From: Linnemannia hyalina
Lineage: Eukaryota > Mortierellomycota > Mortierellomycetes > Mortierellales > Mortierellaceae
NCBI GenBank assembly: GCA_019671135.1
Contig: JAHRHY010000001.1
Location: 4,216,001 to 4,280,000 of the forward strand
Direction of reading: 5' to 3'
DNA: 64,000 nucleotides
Below, piece after piece: positions 23,920 to 34,745 of the stretch (positions within the stretch are counted from its first letter, which is position 1; every line of letters begins with the position of its first letter). Position numbers and translations under genes: made by a program. The notes under the pieces are model-generated. The model saw nothing but the letters and a program-made list of their open reading frames with translations. It searched no databases and had not been told where the DNA came from.

Positions 23920-25550
23920 TCACGCTCGATAGAGGGCAATCTTCTTGCGCACCTTCTGCTTGATCTCCTCTGCCATATCCTGTGCACCCTTTTGGTTCTT
24001 GTCGAAGGAAAACTGAATCTTGTCCCCGCCCATAACCTAAGCAATCAATCGTACATAACGTCGCCTGGCTTGACTTGCATCCGTGTCCGCCACAGGTGGA
24101 TACAGTGGTGATCGCTCCTTCACATGCATAGATTCCTGCTCTAACTCGTCAACTTGCGCCTTTGAAATAACGCCCTTTGCAAAAACAATGCCTCACCGTC
24201 AAAGCCTTGACATGAGACCACGCGTACGGAATATATGACCATGCCTCACTGTTGGTGATCTTCTCCTCAGTGGCGTACTCCTTTGTAACTGATTTGTTGC
24301 TGAGCATCTCGAGGTAGTGTCGTTTGAATGTGTTAATTATTCCTACGTCCAAAGATTGGGCAACGGATGTCGAAATGGGAGGCAGGCGCTCAATCCGAAG
24401 TTGTTTCCATGTCTCTCCTGTAAATGGGTCCTTGCCTCTAGACTTGCCGTGCGCTCCACATTGGTCGATAAAAAGAACACCCTTGTTGGTGAGACTCTCG
24501 TCGAGCAAATGAAACCATTAACTGAAAAAGATCCAGGGCTATGGGACCTCAGGTATTGACTGGATACCTCGAGCAAGGCGCTCGCCTACAATATCAAGTA
24601 ATTAGACAAGATCATTAGTTTTCTTTTCATGTTAATTAAATCCTCCATTAATACAAAAGCACGGCGTTTTTATGTCCTTACCAAGAACTTGCGGCCTCAA
24701 AGCCTTTACCACCTCTGCACGGTTAAGCGAAGATCCAGAGGCATTGACATAGAAGAGAATCGATACGCAAGATGTTCCTCGCTTTGGTTTATAAACTCCT
24801 CCATAGTGTACGAGTGAGTGGAGAGATCCTTGAGGTACGTGCCAGTCTCAATGGAATTGTAGATATCGTCGGGCTCAAAGTCAGCGCATATGTTGCGGAT
24901 CTTGCTCGTCCTTTCTGCGATGGCATCTTTGTCGACAGATCCCGCTTCTCCTCTGAGACTGCAGTAGCCGACACCGTACTCCTGCATCATCCCCGAACGC
25001 CACGATGTCGTGCAGAGATGGTGCGACCATGAGGAAATCATTGAAGTCCCAAATATCGTCCGCAAGAATGTTGTCCGCGAGAATGTAAAGAACGGAATTG
25101 ACTGCGACTTGGAGCTGAAGACCACTGACAACGCTGCTCTTCCGAACCTCTAGTAGTCACTCAAGGGCAGCCATGTCCATTATGTGTCGCATCAAGTCGA
25201 CTGGACTGCTGGAGAGTGTGCATTTGTCTCTTCGACCATGCGCCACATCAAACCGAATCTTGCCTAAGTCCTTATCCCACTGTGTGATCGACTGTCTAGT
25301 GAGGGGGCAGTTTACGAACTGGTGAAAATTGCCGGCCGCAGCGTTCACATCAGCACTCTTGCTGACGTAGCGAATGATCTCGACCAACTCCATCCGATGC
25401 CTCAGAGTATGTCCTTCACCGCTCCCACCTCTGCGGCGTTTCGGTTCGGCAAGTTTTTGAGGTTATTGTTCGACGACTTCGTCAATGCTAACCCGAGTTT
25501 TAGTCAGTAGTGAGTAGTACTCCAGCGACTGCGCTTCCTCCATAGTGCTG
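23920..25550 (-). pseudogene. Dead pogo/Tigger-type (DDE_1) transposase
   Basis: Read on the minus strand, fragments in several frames follow the order of a Tigger/jerky transposase. First is an N-terminal region (VSIDEVVEQ, then LVEIIRYVSKSADVNAAAG, near 25550-25330). Then come GEAGSVDKDAIAERTSKIR and DDIYNSIETGTYLK, and finally GVLFIDQCGAH followed by LPPISTSVAQSLDVGIINTF (24508-24150). The C-terminal tail runs to a stop at 23920-23922 but is interrupted by an in-frame TAG after RRRYVRLIA. In the motif normally reading N-x-D-E-T the Asp is Ile, so the first catalytic residue is lost. Frameshifts and stops confirm a pseudogene. Confidence 0.8.
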
Positions 25551-26175
25551 AGGTGCCGTTCTTGAGCTGGTCGACCGCAGAAGTGATGTCCAATAGGGGG
25601 GAGCCTCGCGGGCGTGTGTGGGTGCTGATACGGGGCCTTTTGTTTTTGGAATATGGGAAAGTGAGAGAGGGAAAAGTGAGCAAGCATAACGTTTTAAAAA
25701 TAGACGACTTTGAACAAAGAGGGGCAAGGGTCGCAGAAATACGGAACTTCTAGCAAGCGTGATTCGTGAACGGAGTGAGAATAGGATATCAGTCGCTGGA
25801 ACTAATGAAGCCGATGTCGCTTGTTGTGTCCCTTCCTGGGTCTTCTTCGCTTTCAACATCCGTCTCTTTCACTCGTCTCTTTTCTTCCTTCCACTCTTCA
25901 ACCCATACACGGGCGAGGAACCTTCTGTCGACACAAGCAACGTCTCCGACAACACCCCCACCTCAATCAGTCGCTCTCCAATACACTCCAAGTTGAGTCG
26001 AGCTCAATTCCTACCTACGATCGCCCTCCGTCATCCTTTCTGCCAGCAGCAAGTTGATGTCCCGCACAGAGTTGCCTCGACCTCCTTCAAGGGCGACAAA
26101 TGAAAAGTACTTCGGCGACGGGCTCTTGGGTTCCAAAAGAGGGACATAATCGATCTATAGGATCGCTCCGCCATA
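25551..26175. other. No recognised gene
   Basis: Mixed-composition sequence between the dead Tigger transposase and a MITE-like repeat. Short frames exist on both strands, but none has a recognisable domain or splice structure. Confidence 0.5.
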
Positions 26176-26668
26176 GGAGGCCTTTCAAGTCCAAATTATC
26201 ATATGATGTTTGCTACATCTCTGCAGATCTTGATGATATCCACAGTGACCATTGGAGGAGAGTGCATGTATGATATCAAGCATGTAAAACAACCACTGTA
26301 ACATTCCTCGCGTGATTATCCTACTAAACACCAACCTATTCTCCGAACAAGAAAGTCTTCTTATTTTTCGCACACCAATCTCTTGAATGTGTCCATCTGC
26401 TATTAAACTGTACCCCTCACTGCGAGATTAAAGGGAGTAGTTCTTGTATGTGATCATCTAAAGCACTTGTACCCTCAGCTGTATCTTTGTCGTGAAATAC
26501 AAAGGAGAGATTACATTTAAGGAATCATCTGCTGTCTGTGGCTATTTTATTCCATATTCTGTTGCCGACTGTGAAGAGATACATCAGCTATGGAAGTCAA
26601 CACTGCATTCCTTGGGCTTTGGATACTTTTTATATGCCTCTCTATAACCTTCGCACATGGAGGGGCCG
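26176..26668 (-). repeat. Older, diverged copy of the 495-bp MITE-like element
   Basis: On the minus strand this 493-bp segment starts CGGCCCC and ends GGCCTCC, and it aligns end to end with the two copies at 37217-37711 and 42207-42701. It has scattered substitutions and a small difference in the middle, so it is clearly older. The two ends form an imperfect inverted repeat (GGCCCCTTCATGTGC against GGCCTTTCAAGTCC). Confidence 0.8.
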
Positions 26669-27849
26669 CATACCAGCACAGACGGATTCCCCCTCACCGG
26701 TCCATTGGTTCAAAACGAGGTTGCAACTGAGGTACCTCTCTTGCGTTCTTGCTTTGAAGGGCAGAACTATGGACATCTCGTACACTGCACTGGCTTTTTC
26801 GGAAGAGCGAGGACGAATGGATTCAGTTCAGTTGCACGAACGCACTGTGTAACGACCATTTAGACAAGGCCCGAGCTGATCATCAGTTTGCATAGGTCTC
26901 TTATTAGGCAAGAGGGCGTATGACTAGGTGAAAACAGCGGTGCCCTCGTATCGGCTAACAAAAGGATCATGGACTTCTCCTATAGTCGCAAGAGCAAAGC
27001 ACAACAGCACGTTAGCTTGTTACGCTCAGTTGGGCACTTTGGGCGTTGGCAAGGGTTCAGAGTTGCGAGTGTGGTGATTGGCTCTTGAAAGTTGGCGGCC
27101 TGGGTTTCGTCCTTGGTTTTCTTTGTAATTTCGCCCCTTGTTGACACGTCTTCTCTATTTCCTTTCTGCTCTTTTATGGCGCTTACAGTCTGAGGGTGGT
27201 GGAACTTGATACTATAGGCTGACAAGACCTGAGAACTCGTGACTCAGGAATGCATTCGGAACAGGATTGGGCCGCACAAAAGGAAACCCCATGGACGACT
27301 TGGTAATGGACAACAGTGGAGGCCGTATTCAATGCTACCTACAAGTCCCTCCAGCACCACGCGGCAGGTTCAAACTGAATGTCCACCGGTATATGCCTCC
27401 CCCTCTTTGTCCCTTTGCGAGCAAACCTGGGTATGGAAATGAATTGAATGGAATGCACTGACCACCACGCCCTTGCGGGGGATTCAATGTATTGCATCCT
27501 TTCATGCTATTGATAGTGTAGGTTCAGGCTGAGAGTTCCTTCCTTTTGCGTTTAGCAGAAGAGAACTTTGGTGGCGTCCTAGAAGCAACGCCTAGTGCTG
27601 TTGATCACCTTTCGGTGGGGACAGTCGTTGTTTCGCCTTGGAGTTATCCCTTCCCCTGTATTCGACACAATAATGTGTCGAAAAATTGTATATTTTTCAA
27701 TTTACGCAGGTTTTCTCAACAACGGGCTAGGAGACCCCCCTTGACCTTCTTAATAAAAAAGAATCGGACAACATACGCCTCGAACAGAAAGTTTTCGCAG
27801 ACCTTCGTTTCGTAGTCACAGTGGCTCATATTCAATTTATGTTGGTTGA
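26669..27849. other. No recognised gene; mixed repeats
   Basis: Contains several short frames on both strands without recognisable domains or plausible splice structure. The sequence from about 27680 is AT-rich and precedes the inverted repeat at 27850. Nothing here is called as a gene. Confidence 0.45.
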
Positions 27850-28610
27850 AACGAAAGAAATCCTTCCCGTTTATCCTTCGCGGTAGGCTCGACTCCATCC
27901 GTCGAGAAGCGCCTGCATTTCTTATTCCCAATTTTGGTCATAAGGCATTTGCTTCTCTGACGGCTGGCGTCAAAGTCGGGGGTGGACATAGGACCTCGCA
28001 AAATAGACTGTTGGACTGCTTTTGGCAATAAAACACCCTTAAAACTTCTGTAAAAAAAGAAAAAGAATGAAAATAGCCTACAGCGCAGACCCTACCCTCC
28101 AAAAAGGGAAACAAGAAGAGAATCAGCGGGATCAGCTTGTCGATTCATGGCTATTTAACTGATTGATTCGGTAGTTTGTACAGGGCGAGAAAAAAGGCAT
28201 TATTAGAAAGCCTTTACTAGAAACATACATACTTCTTGATGATCAAGTGCTTTGTAACAAAAAATTGGTGGCAATGATGGCGAACAGCGCGAGCGGAGGA
28301 GAGGTGTGTTTTATGTATGCCTGTCTCGACTCCTTCTCTTCTTGTTTCCCTTTTTGGAGGGTAGGGTCTGCGCTGTAGGCTATTTTCATTCTTTTTCTTT
28401 TTTTACAGAAGTTTTAAGGGTGTTTTATTGCCAAAAGCAGTCCAACAGTCTATTTTGCGAGGTCCTATGTCCACCCCCGACTTTGACGCCAGCCGTCAGA
28501 GAAGCAAATGCCTTATGACCAAAATTGGGAATAAGAAATGCAGGCGCTTCTCGACGAATGGAGTCGAACCTACCTTCGCGGAAGGAAATTTGGGAAGGAT
28601 TTCTTTCGTC
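27850..28610. repeat. Large inverted repeat, arms about 275 bp, loop about 210 bp
   Basis: Segment 27850-28122 is repeated in inverse orientation at 28334-28610 with few mismatches. The inner arms read CCCTACCCTCC...AACAAGAAGAG and their complement. The loop (28123-28333) is AT-rich and unrelated. The arm lies just upstream of a Myb/SANT gene and a Harbinger fragment, so it could be a duplicated terminal region of that transposon. Confidence 0.8.
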
Positions 28611-28662
28611 CCAAAAAGGTCATAAGACCACTGTCTTCACTGCATCTTCAACTTCCACAGCC

Positions 28663-29641
28663 ATGGACAACATCAGCAGTCCTCCACAGGATCTTCAACA
28701 TCTACCCACACCGACAACATCAGCCAACCAGCCATCTCGGAAAAGTCCATTTCTCGGATTCACTGACAACTCCAAACAAGATGAGTTCTTGGTCCAAGCG
28801 TTGGCGCATCACAATCCCTTCAAGGCGGATCATGGGAAGAAAGGAGCAACATGGGACCGGGTGCTTGGGTATTTGATGACTATCGACGAAGTAAGAGCTA
28901 GGCATGGTCAAGCTTCGATGTTTGCAGGTGTTACAACCAAGACCTGTCGAAGTCGTTGGAAGGCTATTTTCGCCAGGCACCAGAAGCGCATCGAGACCGT
29001 TCTCGAAAAAAAAAGGAAGTGTTCCCATTGAGACTGATCATGATCGACGCGTCGACAACCTTTATAACGACCAAGTGGAGAACGACAAAACAAAGTCGGC
29101 ATCCAAGGAGATGAATGAAAAGAAGCGGAAACGGCAGCAACAAAATAGAGCCTTAGGCGCCGCGCTACGCCGTGCCTCTCTTGATAAGGCCTGCTACCGA
29201 TTCAGCCCCTCCTCAGTTGATGATGGCGGCTTCACCTCTAGCGCATCTTCACCAGCTCAGGTTGAGGGTCCTTCTACTTTTCAGCCAACTGAATCGTCTT
29301 CATCTCGATCTTCCGACCCACAGTCGTCTCACTCAGCCGGGTTTTCACAGACTGCTCGATCGAGAACGGTGGCGACAGGCAAGGTCAGGATTGAATCCGA
29401 TTACCAAGAGAAGGAAACGTATTACCGAAGACGTTAAAAAAATGAGGAGCAACATTATCAAGGACGACATCAAGAGGCACGAGGATATGGAGACCAAGCG
29501 TCAGCAACAAACAGACGACATTGTCCGCACCATACAGGAAGGCAATCGATGCTTGATCATGGCTATGGAGGAGAATAGTGCTAAACAAAACAAAGTGCTC
29601 GACACTATGGCCATCCTCTTTCAAAAGCTGATTGAGAAGTG
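28663..29641 (+). pseudogene. Myb/SANT-like DNA-binding accessory protein of a transposon, frameshifted
   Basis: The first frame (from ATG 28663) has a Ser/Pro-rich N-terminus, then a trihelical Myb/SANT-like segment with DEFLVQALAHHNPF, GATWDRVLGYL and CRSRWKAIFARH. At about 29010, in an A-rich run, coding moves to another frame (KSASKEMNEKKRKRQQQNR), and a further shift leads to a C-terminal coiled coil (KRHEDMETKRQQQTDDI, ending FQKLIEK). Myb-like partners are the usual second gene of PIF/Harbinger elements, and a Harbinger transposase C-terminus lies tail to tail immediately downstream. At least two frameshifts indicate decay, unless they are sequencing errors in homopolymers. Confidence 0.65.
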
Positions 29642-29650
29642 AGGAGACTT

Positions 29651-29995
29651 TTATTGCTCAATAAAGCGAATAACACCTGCATTTGGCGTGAACACCTCAT
29701 CGTTCAGATACTCGTCCAGAGTAGGCGGGTTAGAGCGAAAATGTGAGCTGATTTGGTTACCATAGATGCAGGTTCGAATGTTGGTCATGAGTGCCATTAC
29801 TCTGTAGTGATATTCGGCGGGACTTTTGAGAAGCTGTTGTTGACGATAGTTAAGAGCGCTGAAATAACGAGTGATCTCGCCGAACGCCCATTCTATTGAA
29901 CAACGCTTCCACACATGACTCCATGTGTCACCCCTCAACGATGACCATGTTGACTGGCACACCAAATTACGTCCCCTCTCCTTCAAGCTGCAGTA
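29651..29995 (-). pseudogene. C-terminal fragment of a PIF/Harbinger transposase
   Basis: The frame ends at 29651 and contains KRCSIEWAFGEITRYFSAL, which fits the third catalytic block (Glu in the ..vE.aFG..k motif) of DDE_Tnp_4, followed by SPAEYHYRVMALMTNIRTC. The first two Asp motifs are absent: homology stops near 29995, where a piggyBac remnant starts in the opposite orientation. Confidence 0.7.
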
Positions 29996-31380
29996 AGATT
30001 TTACCCGCCTTTTTCTTCCCTCCACCAATGTCTCTGTTGATGAGATGATTGCTCGATTCTCTGGACGAAGCAAGCACACCGTCAAGATGAAGTGTAAGCC
30101 AACCCCCGAAGGATACAAGATTTTCGCCCTTTGTCAAGCCGGCTATATCTATTCTTTTCTCTCCTACTCCTCCTTCGACTCTATCATCGGTGTGACTAAG
30201 CTTCCTAATATGAGAATCACTTCCTCTGCCGTCGCTCACCTTGCTAAAACTCTTCCCCATTCCAAATACCGATTCAACATATACATGGATAACTATTTCT
30301 CCAACGTCGGTCTCTTCAAGTATCTTCGCTCCCTCCAGATTGGCGCTTGTGGTACCGCCCATGTCAGTGCAAAAAACTTTCCCTAGGCCCTAAAGGTTGA
30401 CAAGACTGACGATCACGAATGGAACACCCTTTCCGGTGTCATTGTCGATAATGCCGTCCTTGCCGTTTGGATCGACAATGCCCCAGTCAACTTGCTCACT
30501 ACTTCCCACACTATTACAGGCGACTGCCGTGTCCCACGCACTCGATGGCGCCCCTGCTGTAGCAAAAGGGAGTTATGATAATAAAGTAGTGAGGGAAAAG
30601 TGTAGAAAAGGATGTGTCAAGGAGGTGAGCGGGACAGAAACGTATCCTCTTTATTTTGGAATCTGTCTATCTTAAATAACCCTCTTAGCACGTGAGTAAA
30701 CATGCACCTACTGCGACTAGCAGATGCTAAACATCTCACACATGTTGTGCACGTACACAACAGCCCCCGTATCACCAGCAGCAATGGGAAAGCCATCCAA
30801 GAGTACTTCCAAGACGCACCCTCAGCAGCCGTCGACATTTCCAAGATCATCGACGACTACAACAACCACATGAATGGCGTCGACATGAGTGACCAGTACC
30901 GATCATACTACAGCACCCAATTGCCAGTGTGCAGAACATGGATGCCACTCTTTTTCTGGATCTTGGATACCACGATTATCAATGCCTACCTAATCCACCA
31001 ACACAAGGAGGAACGCTCTCACACAAGGAGTTTCGAATCGAAGTAGCATGGGCACTCATTCACGAAGGCACCAAAGGCGCTTCATTCCAGCAAAAACGAA
31101 CTCGCCAGCACCACGAGGATCCCGCCAAAAAAAAAAAAAGGAATACAACAGTCCATATGTCACTGCAAAAACCGAGTTGCCCTCATGCCGCCTTCAACCA
31201 GGTCCCCACGTTCCCAAGAAGATTGAAGGACGACCCAACTGCTTTCTCTGTCGATACAATGCGGTCCCGGGCGGAGAGGATGTCAGAACAACGACTGGTT
31301 GGAAATGTAAAACTTGTGACATCCCATTGTGCCTGACTAGTACACGCAATTGCTTCGAAATTTTTCATAAACTTCCATAG
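29996..31380 (+). pseudogene. piggyBac-type transposase remnant with C-terminal Cys-rich domain
   Basis: Coding blocks in order are PSTNVSVDEMIARFSGRSK, KCKPTPEGYKIF, then YRFNIYMDNYFSNVGLF with GACGTA. An in-frame TAG at about 30385 follows FP. After a gap come IIDDYNNHMNGVDMSDQYR, matching the last conserved piggyBac block, and a Cys-rich zinc domain (FLCRYNA, WKCKTCDIPLC, CFEIFHKLP). The N-terminal half, including part of the first Asp region, is missing, and several frame changes are present. No TTAA-flanked ends were established. Confidence 0.82.
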
Positions 31381-31487
31381 CTTCCCTCTCTTTTTCCCTT
31401 TAAGAGACCCCCCCACCATAAAAAAACGCAAGATACAATTGAACATGAAGAGATATTAAAAAAAAGAACTGAGGCCCCAGGGCTTGC

Positions 31488-31570
31488 GTGTGAAGACTGG
31501 GACTCGAACTAAGTAACCCTCTTTTTTTGTTAGTTATCGTATGGGAGTGCATGAGCCCAGCACACAATTT
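31488..31570 (-). other. Possible tRNA-derived SINE fragment (B-box only)
   Basis: On the minus strand GTTCGAGTCCC matches the RNA polymerase III B-box, about 40-50 nt downstream of GGGCTCATGCA, a poor A-box match. The two parts do not fold into a proper tRNA cloverleaf by eye, so only a decayed tRNA-related sequence is suggested. Confidence 0.22.
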
Positions 31571-31673
31571 TTTTGACACAATATTGTATTGAATTAAAGT
31601 ACAGGGGAAGGAATACAAAACAGCACAGCTGTCGCTACATGAATATTTATTATAGAAATGACGATGGAGTATT

Positions 31674-32180
31674 TTATAAGAGAATAACAAAAATTAAGGC
31701 AACGGCGGCAGCTGCACCAGCAACGACCTTAAAAGAGGCAGATTCCGTGATGGAGCCAGCATCATTTGCGAGAGATGCACCAGCACCAGGAGTGGAACCT
31801 GTCGAAAGTTGAGTTGGGCCAGGAGTAGATGCAAATGCAGTTACGGTGGCACACGCCCTGCTACCTTTGATGGTGGAAATGGCATCATAGCAAAGAGAAG
31901 CATCAGCGGCAAGGCATCCACCTGACTTGACACGCCTTCGAAGCCACGCATCGCTGGCAGCCAAGGGGCAGAGGCAGGATTGTTGGGCAGGCGATAATGG
32001 TCCAGCAGCGGGAAAGGGGCCGGTTAACATCACGGTATCGCAGGTAGGTGATGCCATTGTGGCGGCCTTTTGGATACAGACGACGCAGCTATCTGAAGTT
32101 ATCTTATGGGCCGAGACGGTAGTGATACTGACGGCTAGGATGAGGGCAGTGATGGATGTGGTCATTGTTGAGAAATGCAT
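31674..32180 (-). CDS. Secreted GPI-anchored, eight-cysteine (CFEM-like) protein
   Basis: The 168-aa frame starts at the ATG 32178-32180, chosen because a typical signal peptide follows (MHFSTMTTSITALILAVSITTVSA). An upstream in-frame extension is Phe-poly and His-rich and looks like leader. The mature part has eight Cys in the order CxxC, C, CxC, C, C, C, similar to CFEM domains of fungal surface proteins, although the spacing is not exact. A Ser/Thr/Gly-rich stretch follows, then a hydrophobic C-terminus (AGAAAAVALIFVILL) after small residues, fitting a GPI anchor signal. It would be a cell-surface or cell-wall protein; haem or effector roles known for CFEM proteins are not demonstrated here. 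It is flanked by transposon remains but looks intact. Confidence 0.7.
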   Translation of the reverse strand: MHFSTMTTSITALILAVSITTVSAHKITSDSCVVCIQKAATMASPTCDTVMLTGPFPAAGPLSPAQQSCLCPLAASDAWLRRRVKSGGCLAADASLCYDAISTIKGSRACATVTAFASTPGPTQLSTGSTPGAGASLANDAGSITESASFKVVAGAAAAVALIFVILL

Positions 32181-32751
32181 TTTGACTTTTGCATCTGCTA
32201 GAGGAAGATGAGATAAGAAGGGTCTATGTCTGTGGTGTTTATTGTTTGTTGTGATTGGTGTTTTGTGTTGCTTAATGCGGTTGAAGAAGAAGAAGAAGAA
32301 AAAGATAAAAGTAAGCAAGCAAGGGAGAATGCTTTACCGCTTTCAGTCACTGATTTCAAAATGCATAATGAAATCTGGCTGGCGCGCAGTGTAAAAAACA
32401 TTCAAGGAAACGAGACAAAAAGTTACAACCCTCATAGCCTTGAAGCACAGCCAGAGGTATCGTCCATCTTTCCTTGTGAAAGAAGTCGTAATGGAATGGC
32501 ATGATATATATACTCGGCTCTCTTCGCGCACGAAGAATGTTAGGGCCAAAAAAGCAGAAGGTAAATATAAGAAGGTTGACGATTGCAGTTTTTACCCTAT
32601 GCATTCTGCTATTGTCTAAGAGGTAAAGAAGTCTTGTACAACACAGTCGAGAGGCCATAAGAACACGTTCACGAAGCATTTTAAAGGCCGAAAGGACAAC
32701 GACCATATTAATGTTGTTCTAACCCAGTGCAAACGCAGCGCAGAATATAAG

Positions 32752-32814
32752 AAGAGAGAGAGAAAGAGGGGGAGATAGAAAGAGGGGGAGATAGAAAGAG
32801 GGGGCGATGGAAGC
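32752..32814. repeat. GA-rich minisatellite, 16-bp units
   Basis: Three close copies of AGAAAGAGGGGGAGAT in tandem after a short GAGAGAGAG run. It lies in a 400-bp stretch with no recognised gene. Confidence 0.85.
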
Positions 32815-32948
32815 TGGGTTGGGCTTAAAGGGAAGGAAGTGGAGTAAGAAAGATATAACAACGACAAAGTAGGAAACAGGCGTGAAAGGGTCAAAGAGTG
32901 CAAGGAAGATAACTAGGACTGCACTTAGAAAAAAAAAGGAATGAGTGC

Positions 32949-33215
32949 ATGTAAAGTGCTCCAAAAAAGTGATTCATCTTTTTGCGATTTCGACTTTTTT
33001 TATGAAATGCTCATTCATCAATGTTCCGACCGGCCCCCAGATTCCTGTCATTTATTCTCTCGGTTCGTAGCCTCATTCATTACAACTTGCTTCTTTTTGC
33101 ATGGACCGACATCGAATCCTCGTCGGAATCGAAATGCCTGAATCGAATGATTCAGTTAATTGGATTAATGCATCCCGATTTTCTTTTTCAACTTGTGCGG
33201 TCTTTTTAGTTTCTA
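32949..33215 (+). repeat. Diverged single arm related to the foldback element
   Basis: Starts TAAAGTGCTCCAA and follows the left arm of the foldback element at 33503 over roughly 260 bp, with the shared blocks GAAATGCTCATTCATCAATG, TTCCGACCGGCCC and TTTGCATGGACCGACATCG. Many substitutions separate them. The matching right arm is missing, so it is a truncated older relative. Confidence 0.75.
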
Positions 33216-33387
33216 CCTAGGAGGCCATCCATATTCGGCTCCACCAACCATAGACTACAGTATAAAAATATCTGTCAACACCTATTAAAACAGTGTGTTT
33301 CTTGAGAGTACAACAAATCTCATCAGCTTTTTCCTTCCACCAGTCTCCATTTTCTACATTCACCACCACTACTTTGTAACATCATCT

Positions 33388-33502
33388 ACTTTAGCTGAGA
33401 AAGCCTTGGACATGATCATCTTATATTGGATCCTGGATATTACAGATAGTAATTTCCTTTCCAATATGAGATGATCATGTCCAAGGCTTTCTCAGCTAAA
33501 GT
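33388..33502. repeat. Near-perfect hairpin, ~42-bp arms
   Basis: ACTTTAGCTGAGAAAGCC and the following bases (33388-33430) are repeated as the reverse complement at 33461-33502, with a 30-bp loop. It abuts the left end of the foldback element directly. Confidence 0.85.
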
Positions 33503-34606
33503 AAAGTGCTCCAATCAATTGATCAACCAAAACGCGATTTCGACCCTTTTTTTGAAATGCTCATTCATCAATGTTCCGACCGGCCCTCAGATTCCTGTGA
33601 TTCATTCTCTTGATTCGTAACTTCATTCATCGCCACTTGCCTTTTTTTGCATGGACCGACATCGGATCATCGCTAGAATTGAAATGCCCGATGTTGGTTG
33701 ATCAGTTAATTGATTAATTGCATCATTATTTTCTTTTCAAAGTGCGGAGGTCATTTTATGTTCTATCTACCTTCAGACTTCAATGACGTACTTCTACAAT
33801 CCTATATGACCTTCTATCAAAGTTTGTAGTTCCTACCCAAAGTCTTTTGTGCATGACCTATATGCATGACGTTACATGGGTTTAGCACGTGTTTAGCTAT
33901 TTTTTTAATACCACAAGCTCAATACACTTTCTACAGATAAATTGAAAGCAGTTAAATACAGAGGACATGGTGTGCGACCTAGAAAATAGGAAATTTGCGG
34001 GACTTTTATTCATTTATAGAAGATATCGTGAAAGTAAATTTTGTTACACGGCTCTAGCACGATTTCACACATTGTGATGATATTACACTCTACTGAGAAT
34101 GACTGGTTTCGCGCATTAAAGATTTTAAGATTCCAACTAATGTCCTTTATATGTAACTGCTTTCAATTTATCTGTAGAAAGTGTATTGAGCTTGTGGTAT
34201 TAAAAAAATAGCTAAACACGTGCTAAACCCATGTAACGTCATGCATATAGGTCATGCACAAAAGACTTTGGGTAGGAACTACAAACTTTGATAGAAGGTC
34301 ATATAGGATTGTAGAAGTACGTCATTGAAGTCTGAAGGTAGATAGAACATAAAATGACCTCCGCACTTTGAAAAGAAAATAATGATGCAATTAATCAATT
34401 AACTGATCAACCAACATCGGGCATTTCAATTCTAGCGATGATCCGATGTCGGTCCATGCAAAAAAAGGCAAGTGGCGATGAATGAAGTTACGAATCAAGA
34501 GAATGAATCACAGGAATCTGAGGGCCGGTCGGAACATTGATGAATAAGCATTTCAAAAAAAGGGTCGAAATCGCGTTTTGGTTGATCAATTGATTGGAGC
34601 ACTTTA
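33503..34606. mobile_element. Foldback/MITE-like element, ~450-bp terminal inverted repeats
   Basis: Arms 33503-33954 and 34155-34606 are nearly identical reverse complements, separated by a ~200-bp AT-rich centre without coding potential. Terminal bases are AAAGTGCTCC and GGAGCACTT, flanked by TA on both sides, so a TA target duplication as in Tc1/mariner-type elements is possible. No transposase is encoded, so mobility would depend on an enzyme elsewhere. Its near identity between arms suggests recent insertion or gene conversion. Confidence 0.85.
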
Positions 34607-34745
34607 TATTTGTATTCTCAACTATGTGCTTGCTGTATGATAGATACCATCCTACATGCTGTTGTGTATGCAGTTAAGTATAAGCCTTTTTAAAAAATTG
34701 TTATTGTTGGTTAACGTCATGACAATCCAATACATAAATATTATT

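Noticed and set aside
31488..31570. A functional tRNA gene on the minus strand
   Set aside because: Only the B-box fits; the arms do not pair into a cloverleaf and the A-box is poor.
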